Part shown: piece after piece, positions 9,540-19,022 of the stretch | Numbering within the stretch: position 1 is the stretch's first letter | How the letters are laid out: the number at the start of each line of letters is the position of its first letter | Source of the DNA: Verrucomicrobiota bacterium | GTDB lineage: Bacteria; Verrucomicrobiota; Verrucomicrobiia; Verrucomicrobiales; Akkermansiaceae | Direction: 5' to 3' | Length of the DNA stretch: 64,000 nt | Assembly: GCA_017301995.1 (NCBI GenBank) | Contig: JAFLEH010000033.1 | Location: 22,557-86,556, forward strand | Position numbers and translations under genes: made by a program | The notes under the pieces: generated by a model | Told to the model about the DNA's origin: nothing | Seen by the model: the letters and a program-made list of their open reading frames with translations, nothing else | Database searches by the model: none

Positions 9540-10730
9540 ATGTCTAGCAGACCACTCAATGTCGGACTCGTCGGCGGCGGCAAAGGCGCCTTCATCGTCC
9601 ATCCCCACCAGAAAGCCATTCTCTGCGACGGCACCCGCCGCATCACCGCCGGAGCGTTGTTTCCCGATCCGAAGATCGCGCTGGAAGAAGCCGCCAACTG
9701 GCCCTATCCGATCACGGGCTACGGCTCCTATGACGAGATGATCGCCGCCAACGCCACGCTGCCGGAGTCGGAGAAGCTCGATTACATCCTGATCGTCACG
9801 CCCAACTTCGTCCATTACGACCCGGCGATGAAAGCGATGAAGGCCGGCATCGCGGTGTTTTGCGAGAAACCGCTGTGCCTCAACACCAAGGAAGCGGTGG
9901 ATCTGGTGAAAACCTCCCGCAAGCTCAACGTGCCGTTCGGCGTGGCCCACACCTACCTGGGGCATTGGACCTCGCGGCTCAGCCGTTACATCGTCCGGTC
10001 CGGTTTGCTAGGCGACATCCGCTGGGTGGATTCCTATTACATCCAGGGATGGCTGGCCACCAAGCTGGAGGCTACCGGCCAGCAGCAGGCGTCGTGGCGC
10101 GTCGATCCGAAACGCGCCGGCGGTTCCGGCTGCGGCGGCGACATCGGCACCCACGCGCTGATGCAGCTCCGCTACGTCACCGGCCTCGATGTGACCCAGG
10201 TTTCGGCCCACATGGAAACCTTCGTCGAGGGTCGCCAGTTGGATGACCATTTCACCATCTACTGCAAGCTTTCCAACGGTGGCAAGGCGCTGGTCCGCGC
10301 CTCGCAAATCTGCATCGGCCACAAGAACGATCTCGGCATCGCCATTTCCGGCACCAAAGGCACCCTGCGCTGGCGCCAGGAGGACCCGGAATGCCTGACC
10401 ATCCACCTGCCCAACCAACCGGACCGCGTCTATTGGCGCGGCGCGGTCACTCCGGGCGATGGTTTCCTGCCGAAAAACATGCCCGCCGATCTGATGGCCG
10501 AGCCCACCATTCCCGCCGGCCATCCGGAGGCCTTCCACGATGCCTTCGCGCGGCTGCACCGCTGCTTCGAAGCCGACGTGCGCAAATGGCGCGCTGGTAA
10601 GAAATTCGATTCGGACGGCAGCAAATACGCGTCCGTCGAGGACGGCTGGACCGGGCTCGCGTTCATCGAAACCTGCGTCAAGAGCAGCCGCAAGAAAGGC
10701 GCGTGGGTATCCATGCCCAAGCCGATCTAA
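9540..10730 (+). CDS. Gfo/Idh/MocA family oxidoreductase
   Basis: 396 aa. The N-terminal Rossmann motif VGLVGGGKGAFIV, the DYILIVTPNFVHYDPA strand and the FCEKPLCLN motif (the EKP lysine region) are standard for this NAD(P)-dependent sugar or inositol dehydrogenase family. GSGCGGDIGTHALMQL is the metal-independent catalytic His region. It probably acts on a sugar or cyclitol; the exact substrate is not readable. The neighbouring GH78 rhamnosidase and other carbohydrate genes are compatible with this but not close enough to prove a pathway. The start at 9540 follows a short spacer after the EEP gene. Confidence 0.85.
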   Translation: MSSRPLNVGLVGGGKGAFIVHPHQKAILCDGTRRITAGALFPDPKIALEEAANWPYPITGYGSYDEMIAANATLPESEKLDYILIVTPNFVHYDPAMKAMKAGIAVFCEKPLCLNTKEAVDLVKTSRKLNVPFGVAHTYLGHWTSRLSRYIVRSGLLGDIRWVDSYYIQGWLATKLEATGQQQASWRVDPKRAGGSGCGGDIGTHALMQLRYVTGLDVTQVSAHMETFVEGRQLDDHFTIYCKLSNGGKALVRASQICIGHKNDLGIAISGTKGTLRWRQEDPECLTIHLPNQPDRVYWRGAVTPGDGFLPKNMPADLMAEPTIPAGHPEAFHDAFARLHRCFEADVRKWRAGKKFDSDGSKYASVEDGWTGLAFIETCVKSSRKKGAWVSMPKPI

Positions 10731-10803
10731 CATTAAACCGGCCGCCGCGCCGCCGCAGGCCCATCCGGGATCGTGGCGGCCCGGCCGGTTCTAACCGCCA
10801 TCC

Positions 10804-12126
10804 ATGTTGGAGATTCTCGTCATCCTCGTGCTGCTCGCCCTCAACGGCGTGTTCGCGATGACCGAGATCGCCCTCGTTTCTGCGCGCCGCGTCCGGCTGA
10901 AACAACTCGCCGAGGAGGGCAACGCGGGAGCCGCCAAGGCGCTGGACCTTCTGGCGAACCCGGAGCGGTTTCTCAGTTCGGTGCAGATCGGCATCACGCT
11001 CGTCGGGGTGTTTTCCGGCGCCTACGGCGGTGCCACCCTGGCCGACCGCCTGCAACCGCTCCTTGCGGCCGTGCCGCTTCTGGCGCCCTATGCCCCGCAG
11101 ATCGCGCTGGTCTGCGTGGTCACGGTGATCACCTATCTCTCGCTGGTCATCGGCGAACTCGTGCCCAAGGGCATCGCCATGCGCCACGCGGAAGGCATCG
11201 CCTGCGCCATGTCGCGGCCGATGGCCCTGCTCGCCAAAGCCACCGGCCCGCTGGTCCGGCTTCTCGAACTGAGCACCCGCGTGGTGATGCGGTTGTTAGG
11301 ATCGGCGGACGCCCGGCAGTCCAGCCCCACCCGCGAGGAAGTGCAGGTGCTCGTCCGCGAGGGCATCGTCACCGGCACCGTCGATGAGAGCGAATCCGAA
11401 ATGGTGGAGGGCGTGTTCGACCTCCACGACGTGCTGGCCGAGGAAATCATGAAACCGAAGCCCAAGGTGCTGTTCCTTGAGGCCGCGGAAACGACCGCGC
11501 AGATCTGGGCGCGCGTGGCGGCCAGCCGCCAAACCGTGTTTCCGGTCCATCAGGGATCGCGCGATGAAATCATCGGCATGGTTTCCCTCCACGACCTTTT
11601 CGCCAACGCGGCCGGGGGCAAACCGCGCCCCCTAACCGAGATGATGAAGCCCCCGCTCTTCGTGGCGGAAAACCAACCCGCGCTCACCCTTCTAACCACC
11701 CTGCGCGCCTCCGCCTTCGGCGCGGCGCTCGTCACCGACGAGTTCGGCACCATCCGCGGCATGATCACGCTGGAGGATCTCGTCGAGGAAATCGTGGGCG
11801 ACCTCCATCCCGGCGATCACCGCCCGCAGGACGCGGTTCTCCGCGCCTCCGGCCACGACACCTGGATCGCCGACGGGCTGATGGAGATCGACGACGTGGT
11901 CGAGCGTCTGCCCGAGCTGGATGAGATTGTCGAAAAAGAACGCGAACCGTTCCAGACCCTCGCCGGGTTCATCGTCAACCGCCTGGACCGCCTGCCTAAC
12001 GAAGGTGAAAGTTTCCAGGCCGGCGGCTTCGAGTTCGAGGTCATCGACATGGACCGCCAGCGGATCGACAAGGTCCTCATCCGCCGTCTCCCCCCGCCCG
12101 AGCCAGTGCCCGAGGCGGGCACCTGA
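10804..12126 (+). CDS. CNNM/CBS-domain transporter (CorC/HlyC family)
   Basis: 440 aa. An N-terminal CNNM (DUF21) membrane domain has about four hydrophobic segments in residues 1-190. A CBS pair occupies residues ~205-340 (phrases IIGMVSLHDLF and IRGMITLEDLVEEIVGD). A CorC-type C-terminal domain follows (DTWIADGLMEIDDV, then GESFQAGGFEFEVIDMDRQR, quoted to 20). Relatives are implicated in Mg/Co efflux or tolerance and were formerly called hemolysins. Location is the inner membrane. Length and domain order are normal. Confidence 0.88.
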   Translation: MLEILVILVLLALNGVFAMTEIALVSARRVRLKQLAEEGNAGAAKALDLLANPERFLSSVQIGITLVGVFSGAYGGATLADRLQPLLAAVPLLAPYAPQIALVCVVTVITYLSLVIGELVPKGIAMRHAEGIACAMSRPMALLAKATGPLVRLLELSTRVVMRLLGSADARQSSPTREEVQVLVREGIVTGTVDESESEMVEGVFDLHDVLAEEIMKPKPKVLFLEAAETTAQIWARVAASRQTVFPVHQGSRDEIIGMVSLHDLFANAAGGKPRPLTEMMKPPLFVAENQPALTLLTTLRASAFGAALVTDEFGTIRGMITLEDLVEEIVGDLHPGDHRPQDAVLRASGHDTWIADGLMEIDDVVERLPELDEIVEKEREPFQTLAGFIVNRLDRLPNEGESFQAGGFEFEVIDMDRQRIDKVLIRRLPPPEPVPEAGT

Positions 12127-12180
12127 CGCAGGCGGCCTAACGCTTGCCCGTCCATCCGCGGTTCATATCCCTCTTTGGGA

Positions 12181-13929
12181 TCACCGAACCTGATAGATTG
12201 CGGTTCCGGTCGTTTCGGAATCCAACACCCAACGTCCGTCCTTGCGTGTGGCCGGGACGCGGCGGCCGTCGGAAATCACTCCACGCGAAGACACCGGAGC
12301 CGGCAACGAAATCCTCGCGGCAGTGCCGGCAGGAAGTTTCACCGCCAGTTTGAAGCCGCCATCGGCATTCCAGTTCACCTCCACCGGCCCGCGGGGTGTG
12401 GGGATTTTCCCCCGTGCCTGTGATAGCCCGGAGGGATTCGGGCGGATTTCCAGCTTCCCCCATCCGGGAGCCATCGGCCTTACTCCTATCACATATTTTG
12501 GCAGCAGGTTCGCCGGCGCGGCTCCCCAGGCGTGGTTCCAGTCCTGGTTCGGCTTGTATTTCTGGTCCCAAGCTTCCCACGTGATGGTGGTACCGCTATC
12601 CAACATGTGTTTCCAACTGCGGTCGCCCGGCGCCACCATCAAATCCACCGCTCGCTTGTCCGCGCCATTTTCAAACAACCCTTCCAACAGATACTGCGCG
12701 GCATAGACCGAACACGCCATGCCACGCCCCGCCACCCACTTGGTGACGGCCGCGCGGTGTTCCGCCGGCACCAATCCGAACGCCAGCGGAAACAGACTGG
12801 CGTGCTGCGAGGCATGATCGGTCCCCTCTCCGTCACGGTAACATCCGCGCTTTCCATCGAAGAGCTTCTCCTGAAACGCGGCGCGCGCCTTGGTTCCGCG
12901 GGCGCGGTAGTCGGCGGCGTCCTCCGCCTTGCCGAGCGCTTCCGCCAGTTCCGCCATCAGCCACAGCGACCTAACATGAAACGCGTTGACCACCGTGTTC
13001 ACCGGCCCGAACACGAATCCGTCCCGTTCCCCCACCGGCCAATCGACGATGTCGTCGCGTTTGACCTGCGCGGCGTTGCTCGCGAGCAAGCCGTCCTCCC
13101 GCGCCCGACCTAACAGCAATTTCGGCTTGAGCGATTCGTAACGCGCCGCCAGCCAGTCGCGGTCTCCGGTTTGCATCCAGTCTGCGTGGGCAATGAAAAT
13201 CATGTGAAACGCCCACTCGGTGGGCCAGGTGGGATGTTTCATCAACCGGTCGAAAGTATCGCGCGCCATCGCCGTGTCGCGGTCGGTCGCGTAATGGCTG
13301 AGCTGGTTCAGATAGGCGTCCGCCTCATAGGGGATGCGCTCGCGGTCGCCATCGACGTAAACCCCGGCAAAGGTGGTCGCCTTGATCGAGTATCGGCACA
13401 ATTCCCAGATCCGGTCGAGTCTCGTGTCGGAGCAGGAGAACGCGGACGCCTCATCGTCCCAAGTGCTGGCGAACGCCGCTTGTCTAACCAACCGCAGGGT
13501 GTTGACCGGCCCTGGCCAGCCCTCGATTTCCACCCATCGGAAAGGAGTCACCACTCCCCACTCCTGAGGTGTCAGGATCGCGGCGGGCTGCTGGGTGTTG
13601 CGCTTGTCGGCAGGCGGAGCGACGGTGATCGCGCCGTCGCCGTCCGGCCTCACGGTCGCCATGGAATAGCGCACGGTTCCCGGCGGCTTGCGCTCTATCC
13701 GGCCGTTGGAAAGCGCCTCGCCGAAGTGGACGCGTATCTCCCCTTTCGCACCCGGCGGCACGGTCATCCGCAAGTTGCCGAACGCCACCTTCCCGAAATC
13801 CACCAGCACCACTCCCGGAGCCACGCCGGTGACCTTCGCCGGACTCTCGTCCGCCAGACGAACCGGCGCCGCCGGCGCAGGCGACAGCATCGCCGAACCT
13901 AACACCAAAATACAGATAAGCCGTGACAT
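12181..13929 (-). CDS. Alpha-L-rhamnosidase, GH78 family, exported
   Basis: 582 aa. Signal peptide MSRLICILVLGSAMLSPAPA. Beta-sandwich region at residues ~25-170, then an (alpha/alpha)6 barrel with the GH78 signatures YVDGDRERIPYEADAYLNQ (acidic residues in the general-acid region), DDIVDWPVGERDG and GTTITWEAWDQKY. A C-terminal beta domain follows. It should release terminal L-rhamnose from glycans or glycosides outside the cytoplasm. It is somewhat short because it lacks the extra N-terminal domains of large GH78s. No sugar transporter is adjacent. Confidence 0.85.
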   Translation of the reverse strand: MSRLICILVLGSAMLSPAPAAPVRLADESPAKVTGVAPGVVLVDFGKVAFGNLRMTVPPGAKGEIRVHFGEALSNGRIERKPPGTVRYSMATVRPDGDGAITVAPPADKRNTQQPAAILTPQEWGVVTPFRWVEIEGWPGPVNTLRLVRQAAFASTWDDEASAFSCSDTRLDRIWELCRYSIKATTFAGVYVDGDRERIPYEADAYLNQLSHYATDRDTAMARDTFDRLMKHPTWPTEWAFHMIFIAHADWMQTGDRDWLAARYESLKPKLLLGRAREDGLLASNAAQVKRDDIVDWPVGERDGFVFGPVNTVVNAFHVRSLWLMAELAEALGKAEDAADYRARGTKARAAFQEKLFDGKRGCYRDGEGTDHASQHASLFPLAFGLVPAEHRAAVTKWVAGRGMACSVYAAQYLLEGLFENGADKRAVDLMVAPGDRSWKHMLDSGTTITWEAWDQKYKPNQDWNHAWGAAPANLLPKYVIGVRPMAPGWGKLEIRPNPSGLSQARGKIPTPRGPVEVNWNADGGFKLAVKLPAGTAARISLPAPVSSRGVISDGRRVPATRKDGRWVLDSETTGTAIYQVR

Positions 13930-14035
13930 AACTCTCGAAAACGGCCGATCGGAAAACTCCGGACCACCCGGAACCTCCGCCCGCCGCCCGAATCCTGCGC
14001 CCGATATGCGCCGGGATCAACCGCTTTCGCCGCCG

Positions 14036-15487
14036 TCACCCCCCCGAGCCTTCGGCGGCGGGGGCGCCGGTTTCGAAGCGCATCAGGTCGGCGATGAAGG
14101 TGAGCGGGATGTTACCGGTTTCGCCGTTGCGGTTCTTTGCCAGAACCAGCTCGGCCTTGCCCTCGGTTTCCTCGCGTTCCTCGTTGTCCTTGGCGTAGTA
14201 GGCGGCCCGATAGAGCAGGCCGACAAGGTCGGCGTCCTGTTCGATGGATCCGGACTCGCGGAGGTCGGACATGCGGGGCACGCCGAGGCTGCCGCCGGTG
14301 CGGGTTTCCGGGCCGCGGTTCAACTGGGCGAGAATCAGCACCGGCACCCCGAGTTCCTTGGCGAGGTTCTTGATGCCGCCGGAAATCTCCGCGATTTCGC
14401 GTTCGCGGGAGTTTTCCGCCTGTTTGGTGCGGGATTTGAGAAGCTGCAGGTAGTCGATGGCGATGAACTCGATCCCTTCGTCGCGTTTTTTCCGGCGGGC
14501 CTTGGCGCGGAGTTCGTTAATGGAAATGCCGGGGGTGTCGTCGATGACCAGCTTGGAGCGGGCGATTTCGAGCGCCACGGCGGGTACTTTCTGCAACTCC
14601 AGCTTGCCGGGAGTGTAGCCTTTGGACAGTTTGCTAACCGAAAACCGGGAGCGGGCGTAAAGCAGGCGCTGAACAAGCTGGAGCGCGGTCATTTCGCAGG
14701 AAAAGACCATCGTCGGCTTGTTGAGATCCATGCAAACGTGCTCGACGATGTTCATCATGAACGAGGTCTTGCCCATCGAGGGACGGGCGGCCACGACGAA
14801 CATTTCGCCGGGTTTCATGCCGCCGGACATCCGGTCGAGCACCTCGAATCCGGTGGTGATGCCCTGGGTTTTCTTCTGGCCGGAGAGCATTTCCTGAAAC
14901 TGCTTCTGCGCCTCGGCCACGGTGGACTTCAGATCGAAGGTGTTGGCGTTCTCGCGTCCCTCGCGGATGGCGAGCATTTTCTGTTCGACCGTATCCAACA
15001 GAGTGGCCACCTCGTCCGGCGCGTCGTAGGCCTGGTTGATCGCCTCGGTGGAGTTCTGGATGATCGCCCGCAGCACGTATTTGTCCTTCACCAATTGCAG
15101 ATGGTGGCGGAAATGGCCCGGGCTGGGGGCGTAGGTGTACAGGTCGGATAGAGCGGATGGCCCACCCACCCGGTCCAACAACCCGCGGTCCAGCAGACGC
15201 TGGACCAGCGACACCAACTCGACCTCCTTGCCGTCGGCGAAAAGCTCCAGCAGAAACCCGAACAGCGTGGAGTGCGCGGGCAGATAGAAATGGTCCTTGG
15301 TGAGCTTTTCCTCAACCGCCACGGCGATGTATTCCTGCGGCTCCTGCAGCATCGACGAAAGCAGGCTTTTTTCCGGGCCGAGCGCGTGGGGCAGCGAGCG
15401 GGTCACATCGGACGCGGCGCCGGCGGCTTGCTGGAGCTGCGGCGATTGTTGGGAAGGATCGGAAGAAACGGAAACGGGGTCGGCCAT
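14036..15487 (-). CDS. dnaB: Replicative DNA helicase DnaB
   Basis: 483 aa. The N-terminal DnaB domain (ALGPEKSLLSSMLQEP, ~40-150) is followed by a RecA-like C-terminal domain. Motifs: Walker A ARPSMGKTSF, FSCEMTALQLVQRLL, Walker B region FIAIDYLQLLKS, ILAQLNRGPE and the DLRESGSIEQDAD segment. This is the hexameric fork helicase that moves 5'-3' on the lagging-strand template. The first ~30 residues are Ser/Gln/Ala-rich and poorly conserved. No inteins or insertions are seen. The gene is divergent from the TPM protein with ~106 bases between. Confidence 0.95.
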   Translation of the reverse strand: MADPVSVSSDPSQQSPQLQQAAGAASDVTRSLPHALGPEKSLLSSMLQEPQEYIAVAVEEKLTKDHFYLPAHSTLFGFLLELFADGKEVELVSLVQRLLDRGLLDRVGGPSALSDLYTYAPSPGHFRHHLQLVKDKYVLRAIIQNSTEAINQAYDAPDEVATLLDTVEQKMLAIREGRENANTFDLKSTVAEAQKQFQEMLSGQKKTQGITTGFEVLDRMSGGMKPGEMFVVAARPSMGKTSFMMNIVEHVCMDLNKPTMVFSCEMTALQLVQRLLYARSRFSVSKLSKGYTPGKLELQKVPAVALEIARSKLVIDDTPGISINELRAKARRKKRDEGIEFIAIDYLQLLKSRTKQAENSREREIAEISGGIKNLAKELGVPVLILAQLNRGPETRTGGSLGVPRMSDLRESGSIEQDADLVGLLYRAAYYAKDNEEREETEGKAELVLAKNRNGETGNIPLTFIADLMRFETGAPAAEGSGG

Positions 15488-15593
15488 CGGCGGAGGGCCA
15501 GCCTGTCAGCCGTCCCCAGCGCCGTCAATCCATCCTTTGCGGCAGTTCGACGATGTGCTTGCCAGAAGGCCTCGGACATGGAAGACTGCCGCC

Positions 15594-16343
15594 GTGACGA
15601 TTGACGGCAGATGGTTACGCGTTATCGCGGTCTGGCTCATGGTGGTGTCGCCCGGGTTCTCCCAGGCGACGGATTTCTGGCTTTCCGGCACCCCCCCGCC
15701 AACCGCGCCGGCATCGATGGTGCTCGACCGCGCCAATCTGCTTTCCCGCAAGCCGGGTCTCCACAGCAACGTTTCCAACCGCCTGCTCGAACTCAAGCAA
15801 GAGCACGGATTCAGCCTCTATCTGGTGATCCAGTCGGGACTCGAATCGGATAGCCCGCTGACCACCGCGTCCGCCCTACAGGACCCGTGGGTGCCGGACG
15901 GCAACGGCATTGTCGTCGTTTACGAGACCGACAGCAAGCGGGTGGGCTTCGGCAGGCCGTATCTCAAGGATCCCGATTTCTCCGAGAAGCTCGCCTCCTT
16001 AGACATGGTTTCGGTCATTTCCGAAGCGGTCCACAAAATCGACCGCAGCCTTGCCGACGAGCAGATCGTCGTGCAGTTGACCGAGTTTCTGTGCAATGGG
16101 TTCCGCGATCGGATCGTGGAGAACGCGGCTCCTCCGCCGGCGGGCCGCTCGCTTCGGCTGGGGCTCTTCATGACCGGAATCGCCTCGGCGCTTGCGCTGG
16201 GGACCTTGATCGTGGGTTGGCTGGTGCGCCGTGGAAACGAGGCCAAGTCGCGGCGTTTCTGGTTTACGGAAATCGACCGGCCCGAGCGATTGGGAGCGCC
16301 CTTCGGAGGCGGATCGGTGGTCTCGCGGAAATTCCGCAAGTGA
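15594..16343 (+). CDS. Exported TPM-domain protein with C-terminal membrane helix
   Basis: 249 aa from a GTG at 15594, chosen because it gives a clean signal peptide (VTIDGRWLRVIAVWLMVVSP). A TPM-type domain spans residues ~40-180: LLSRKPGLHSNVSNRLLELK, YLVIQSGLESD and DGNGIVVVYETDSKRVGFGR (each quoted to at most 20). A membrane helix lies at ~195-215 (FMTGIASALALGTLIVGWLV), with a basic cytosolic tail. TPM proteins are periplasmic, membrane-anchored, and linked in other bacteria and chloroplasts to envelope or photosystem maintenance. The function here is unknown. Confidence 0.7.
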   Translation: MTIDGRWLRVIAVWLMVVSPGFSQATDFWLSGTPPPTAPASMVLDRANLLSRKPGLHSNVSNRLLELKQEHGFSLYLVIQSGLESDSPLTTASALQDPWVPDGNGIVVVYETDSKRVGFGRPYLKDPDFSEKLASLDMVSVISEAVHKIDRSLADEQIVVQLTEFLCNGFRDRIVENAAPPPAGRSLRLGLFMTGIASALALGTLIVGWLVRRGNEAKSRRFWFTEIDRPERLGAPFGGGSVVSRKFRK

Positions 16344-16345
16344 TC

Positions 16346-17455
16346 TCAGCCCACGTAGCAGCGGGTCACCCGCGGCGTGATGCCGGTGAACACCTCCCAC
16401 ACGATGGTGCCGGCTTTTTCCGCGATTTCCGCGACCGGTAGGTTCGCGCCGAATAGCTCCACTTCGTCGCCTTCGGCAATGTCGTCCGCGGAAGTCACAT
16501 CCACCATGAGCTGGTCCATCGTGACCCGGCCGAGAATTGGAAACCGTCGGCCTCGGAGCCAAACCTCCGCCCCGTTTCCGGAAACGTGGCGCGGATAGCC
16601 GTCGCCATAGCCGATTCCCACAGTGGCGACCTTCGTGGGCCGGGTGGTGACAAACGAGCGTCCGTAGGAAACCCCGTGGCCCGCGGGAAGCGTCCGCACC
16701 AAGGTGATCCGGGACTTCAGGGTCATCACGGGGCGCAGGTCACCGGCACGTCCGGCCAACGGCGACACCCCGTAGAGCATGAGGCCCGGCCTCGCGAGAT
16801 TGCATCCGGGGTTCGGATAGCCCAACAGGCCCGCGCTGTTGGCAAGGTGCCGCCATCGCAAATTGGCCGCTCCGCCCAGGCGCTCCACCACATCCCCGAA
16901 TTTTGCCATTTGTCCCAGAGTGAATGCCTCGTCCTCATCGGCGGACGGCAAGTGGGAGCCGATTCCCTCGATCTCCAGCCCCTCCAGTCCGCAGAGGTCA
17001 GGCCAGACACGCGGCAGGTCTTCCGGCAGAAATCCACCGCGGCCCATTCCGGTATCGACCGCCAGATGGACTTTCAGGCGTTTTCCCGCCGCATCGGCTA
17101 GCCCGGAAAAATGCCGCGCCTCCTCCAGCGTGGAAACGCAGGGCGTCCAATCGCGGGCCACGATTTCCTCGCGCTCGCCGGCCCAGGTGGCACCCAACAG
17201 ATAGATCCGGGTGCCCACCCCGGCCTCGCGGATCCGCCGGGCCTCGCCCACGTTCGCCACGCCAAGAAACGCCACTCCTTCCTCCGCGAAAACCCGCGCG
17301 AGCTGTTCGAGTCCGTGTCCGTAGGCACCCGCCTTGACCACCGCCATCACATCCACGCCGCAGGACTCCCTGGCCCGCGCCAGATTCCAGCGGAGCGCGG
17401 AGAAATCGATCTCCGCCCACGCGCGGGGCGAAGAAATGGAAAACTTGCTGCTCAC
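16346..17455 (-). CDS. alr: Alanine racemase
   Basis: 369 aa from a GTG at 17455. The upstream frame to 17611 is not conserved in character, and GTG places AWAEIDFSALRWN at the usual N-terminal position. PLP-dependent interconversion of L- and D-alanine for peptidoglycan. The PLP lysine is Lys41 in VVKAGAYGHG; the second catalytic Tyr lies in GVSYGRSF; IGYGDGYPR and the C-terminal GRVTMDQLMVDV are also present. Cytosolic. It converges on the TPM gene with only two bases between the ends. Confidence 0.93.
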   Translation of the reverse strand: MSSKFSISSPRAWAEIDFSALRWNLARARESCGVDVMAVVKAGAYGHGLEQLARVFAEEGVAFLGVANVGEARRIREAGVGTRIYLLGATWAGEREEIVARDWTPCVSTLEEARHFSGLADAAGKRLKVHLAVDTGMGRGGFLPEDLPRVWPDLCGLEGLEIEGIGSHLPSADEDEAFTLGQMAKFGDVVERLGGAANLRWRHLANSAGLLGYPNPGCNLARPGLMLYGVSPLAGRAGDLRPVMTLKSRITLVRTLPAGHGVSYGRSFVTTRPTKVATVGIGYGDGYPRHVSGNGAEVWLRGRRFPILGRVTMDQLMVDVTSADDIAEGDEVELFGANLPVAEIAEKAGTIVWEVFTGITPRVTRCYVG

Positions 17456-17670
17456 GCCCGCGAGACTAACCACTCCGGTTCCGGGAGCAAGCGTGGTTAG
17501 CCGGAAATTTGAGGCGGCCCGGATGACGCCTTGACAACCGAGGCCCGCCGGGGCTTGTTGATGCAGGCCGTCACCGGCAAGTCCGCTCCGATCCGCCGGT
17601 TTCCGAATCACCCGACGGCTCGAACCGGGTCGCTCCGGCCGGATCCTCCAACCCCAACCCCGATTCCACC

Positions 17671-18927
17671 ATGAAACCCGCCCGGTTTGCCGTTCCGTCC
17701 CTTGTCTTGTTAGCAGGCGCGCTGTTCGCCGCCGAGCCGCCGGCCGCCGAGCCAGCCGCCACCCTCCACGCCGCCGATCTGTTGCCCGCGGGATTGCTGC
17801 ACGGACCGAACCACCGCATCCGGGACCTCGTGCAAACGGACGGCTACCTCGCGCATTTCGAAATCGACAGCGACTTCGGCGTTTTCACCGCCGCCGGAGT
17901 CCCGCAAGTCCGCCAGCGGCTAACCGAAATTGAAGCGATCCGCAAGCTGGTGGACACCTCCAAGGGCGACCTTTTCGCCGAAGGCATGAAGCGCTCGCTC
18001 GAACAGCCGATCGACGCGGTGAAAAACATCGCCAAAGACCCGGTCGGATCGGTGAAACGTGCTCCGGCCACGGTCGGCCACTTTTTCGGCAAGATCGGAT
18101 CCTCCCTCGAACGCGGAGCCACCAAAGTCCGCGACCAAATCCAAAACGACGACACCGACGCGGAAGAGTCCGCGAAAGGCATCGGCAATGCCGCCAAAAA
18201 CGCGGCAGGGTTTGACAAAGCGAAACTCGACACCGCGAAACAGCTCGGCGTGGACCCCTACTCGGACAACGCGCGTTTGCAGGAGGAGATGGACAAGGTG
18301 ACCTGGGCCTTCTTCGCGGGTGGCCTTCCACTCCGGATCGGCGCGGCGGCCGCCTCCGCGGGCATCGCCCTAACCGCCACCAACATGGTGGGCATCCCGG
18401 AAGACACCTACGCCCTCACCCAGTCGGAATTGGCGATGCGCGACCAACAGGCGCTCTCCGCCATGGGCATCACCCGCGAGGACATCCAAGCGTTCCAAAC
18501 CCAGCCCAACCTATCCACCACGCGCCGCCATCGGATCGTCCGCTCGCTCTCCGCCATGCCGAAAACCGCCGGACGGGGCCGGATCATCCAGCTCGCCAAT
18601 TCCTGCCAATCCCCCGGCCAGGCGGATTTTCTCATCGCCAGCCTCGGCATGCTGGCCCAGCGCCAGCAATCCGGCGCGGCGGCGTACGGCGAACTCAAAG
18701 TGCTCGGGCGCCTTCCCGCAGCGGTTACCGCCGGCGGAACGCTCGAAGTTGCGGCTCCCGTGGATCATGTGGCATGGACCGAGCAAGTGGCCACCTTCGC
18801 CTATCGCGACGACCTCGGCAACGGCGCGAAATGCCTCGTCCACACCGGAACGTTGTCGGAAACGGCCGCCGCAGGCTTCACGGCGGCGGGCTGGACGGCC
18901 GCACCCCTGCCCTATCCGGAAAAGTAA
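17671..18927 (+). CDS. Secreted protein of unknown function
   Basis: 418 aa. Signal peptide MKPARFAVPSLVLLAGALFA. I do not recognise a family. Residues ~45-100 have an acidic segment (LVQTDGYLAHFEIDSDFGVF); residues ~110-190 are helical and charged and look like an amphipathic linker (PIDAVKNIAKDPVGSVKRAP). A glycine/alanine-rich weakly hydrophobic stretch is at ~215-240, and a C-terminal beta-rich part ends PLPYPEK. It sits immediately upstream of the CotH/two-component module. The 21-bp site starts only 13 bases past its stop, so it is probably a separate unit. Confidence 0.6.
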   Translation: MKPARFAVPSLVLLAGALFAAEPPAAEPAATLHAADLLPAGLLHGPNHRIRDLVQTDGYLAHFEIDSDFGVFTAAGVPQVRQRLTEIEAIRKLVDTSKGDLFAEGMKRSLEQPIDAVKNIAKDPVGSVKRAPATVGHFFGKIGSSLERGATKVRDQIQNDDTDAEESAKGIGNAAKNAAGFDKAKLDTAKQLGVDPYSDNARLQEEMDKVTWAFFAGGLPLRIGAAAASAGIALTATNMVGIPEDTYALTQSELAMRDQQALSAMGITREDIQAFQTQPNLSTTRRHRIVRSLSAMPKTAGRGRIIQLANSCQSPGQADFLIASLGMLAQRQQSGAAAYGELKVLGRLPAAVTAGGTLEVAAPVDHVAWTEQVATFAYRDDLGNGAKCLVHTGTLSETAAAGFTAAGWTAAPLPYPEK

Positions 18928-18939
18928 CCCCATCCGGCC

Positions 18940-18960
18940 TTACCAACTCTTAACAATTTC
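18940..18960 (+). promoter_or_regulatory. Candidate OmpR-type operator upstream of the first CotH gene
   Basis: Two direct half-sites, TTACCAACTC then TTAACAATTTC, i.e. TTAnCAAyT repeated with a period of about 11 bp. The same sequence with one change (C to T) occurs at 21611-21631 upstream of the second CotH gene. Distance to the CotH start at 19023 is 62 bases. Between them lies a perfect CCCCCG/CGGGGG hairpin (18973-18988). An 11-bp direct-repeat period is typical of OmpR/PhoB-family sites, and such a regulator is encoded at 20866. Confidence 0.55.
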
Positions 18961-19022
18961 CCCCGCGACAATCCCCCGTCAACGGGGGTTCAATCGCGCG
19001 TCCGCACCGGACCCACTGGACC

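Noticed and set aside
10736..10790. GC-rich hairpin after the first Gfo/Idh/MocA gene
   Set aside because: Arms AACCGGCCG/CGGCCGGTT pair but the loop is long and there is no T-tract, so it is not called a terminator.
12242..12706. Plus-strand ORFs opposite the GH78 gene
   Set aside because: Shadows of a well-supported minus-strand gene; the same holds for the long frames antisense to the A2M, oxidoreductase and helicase genes.
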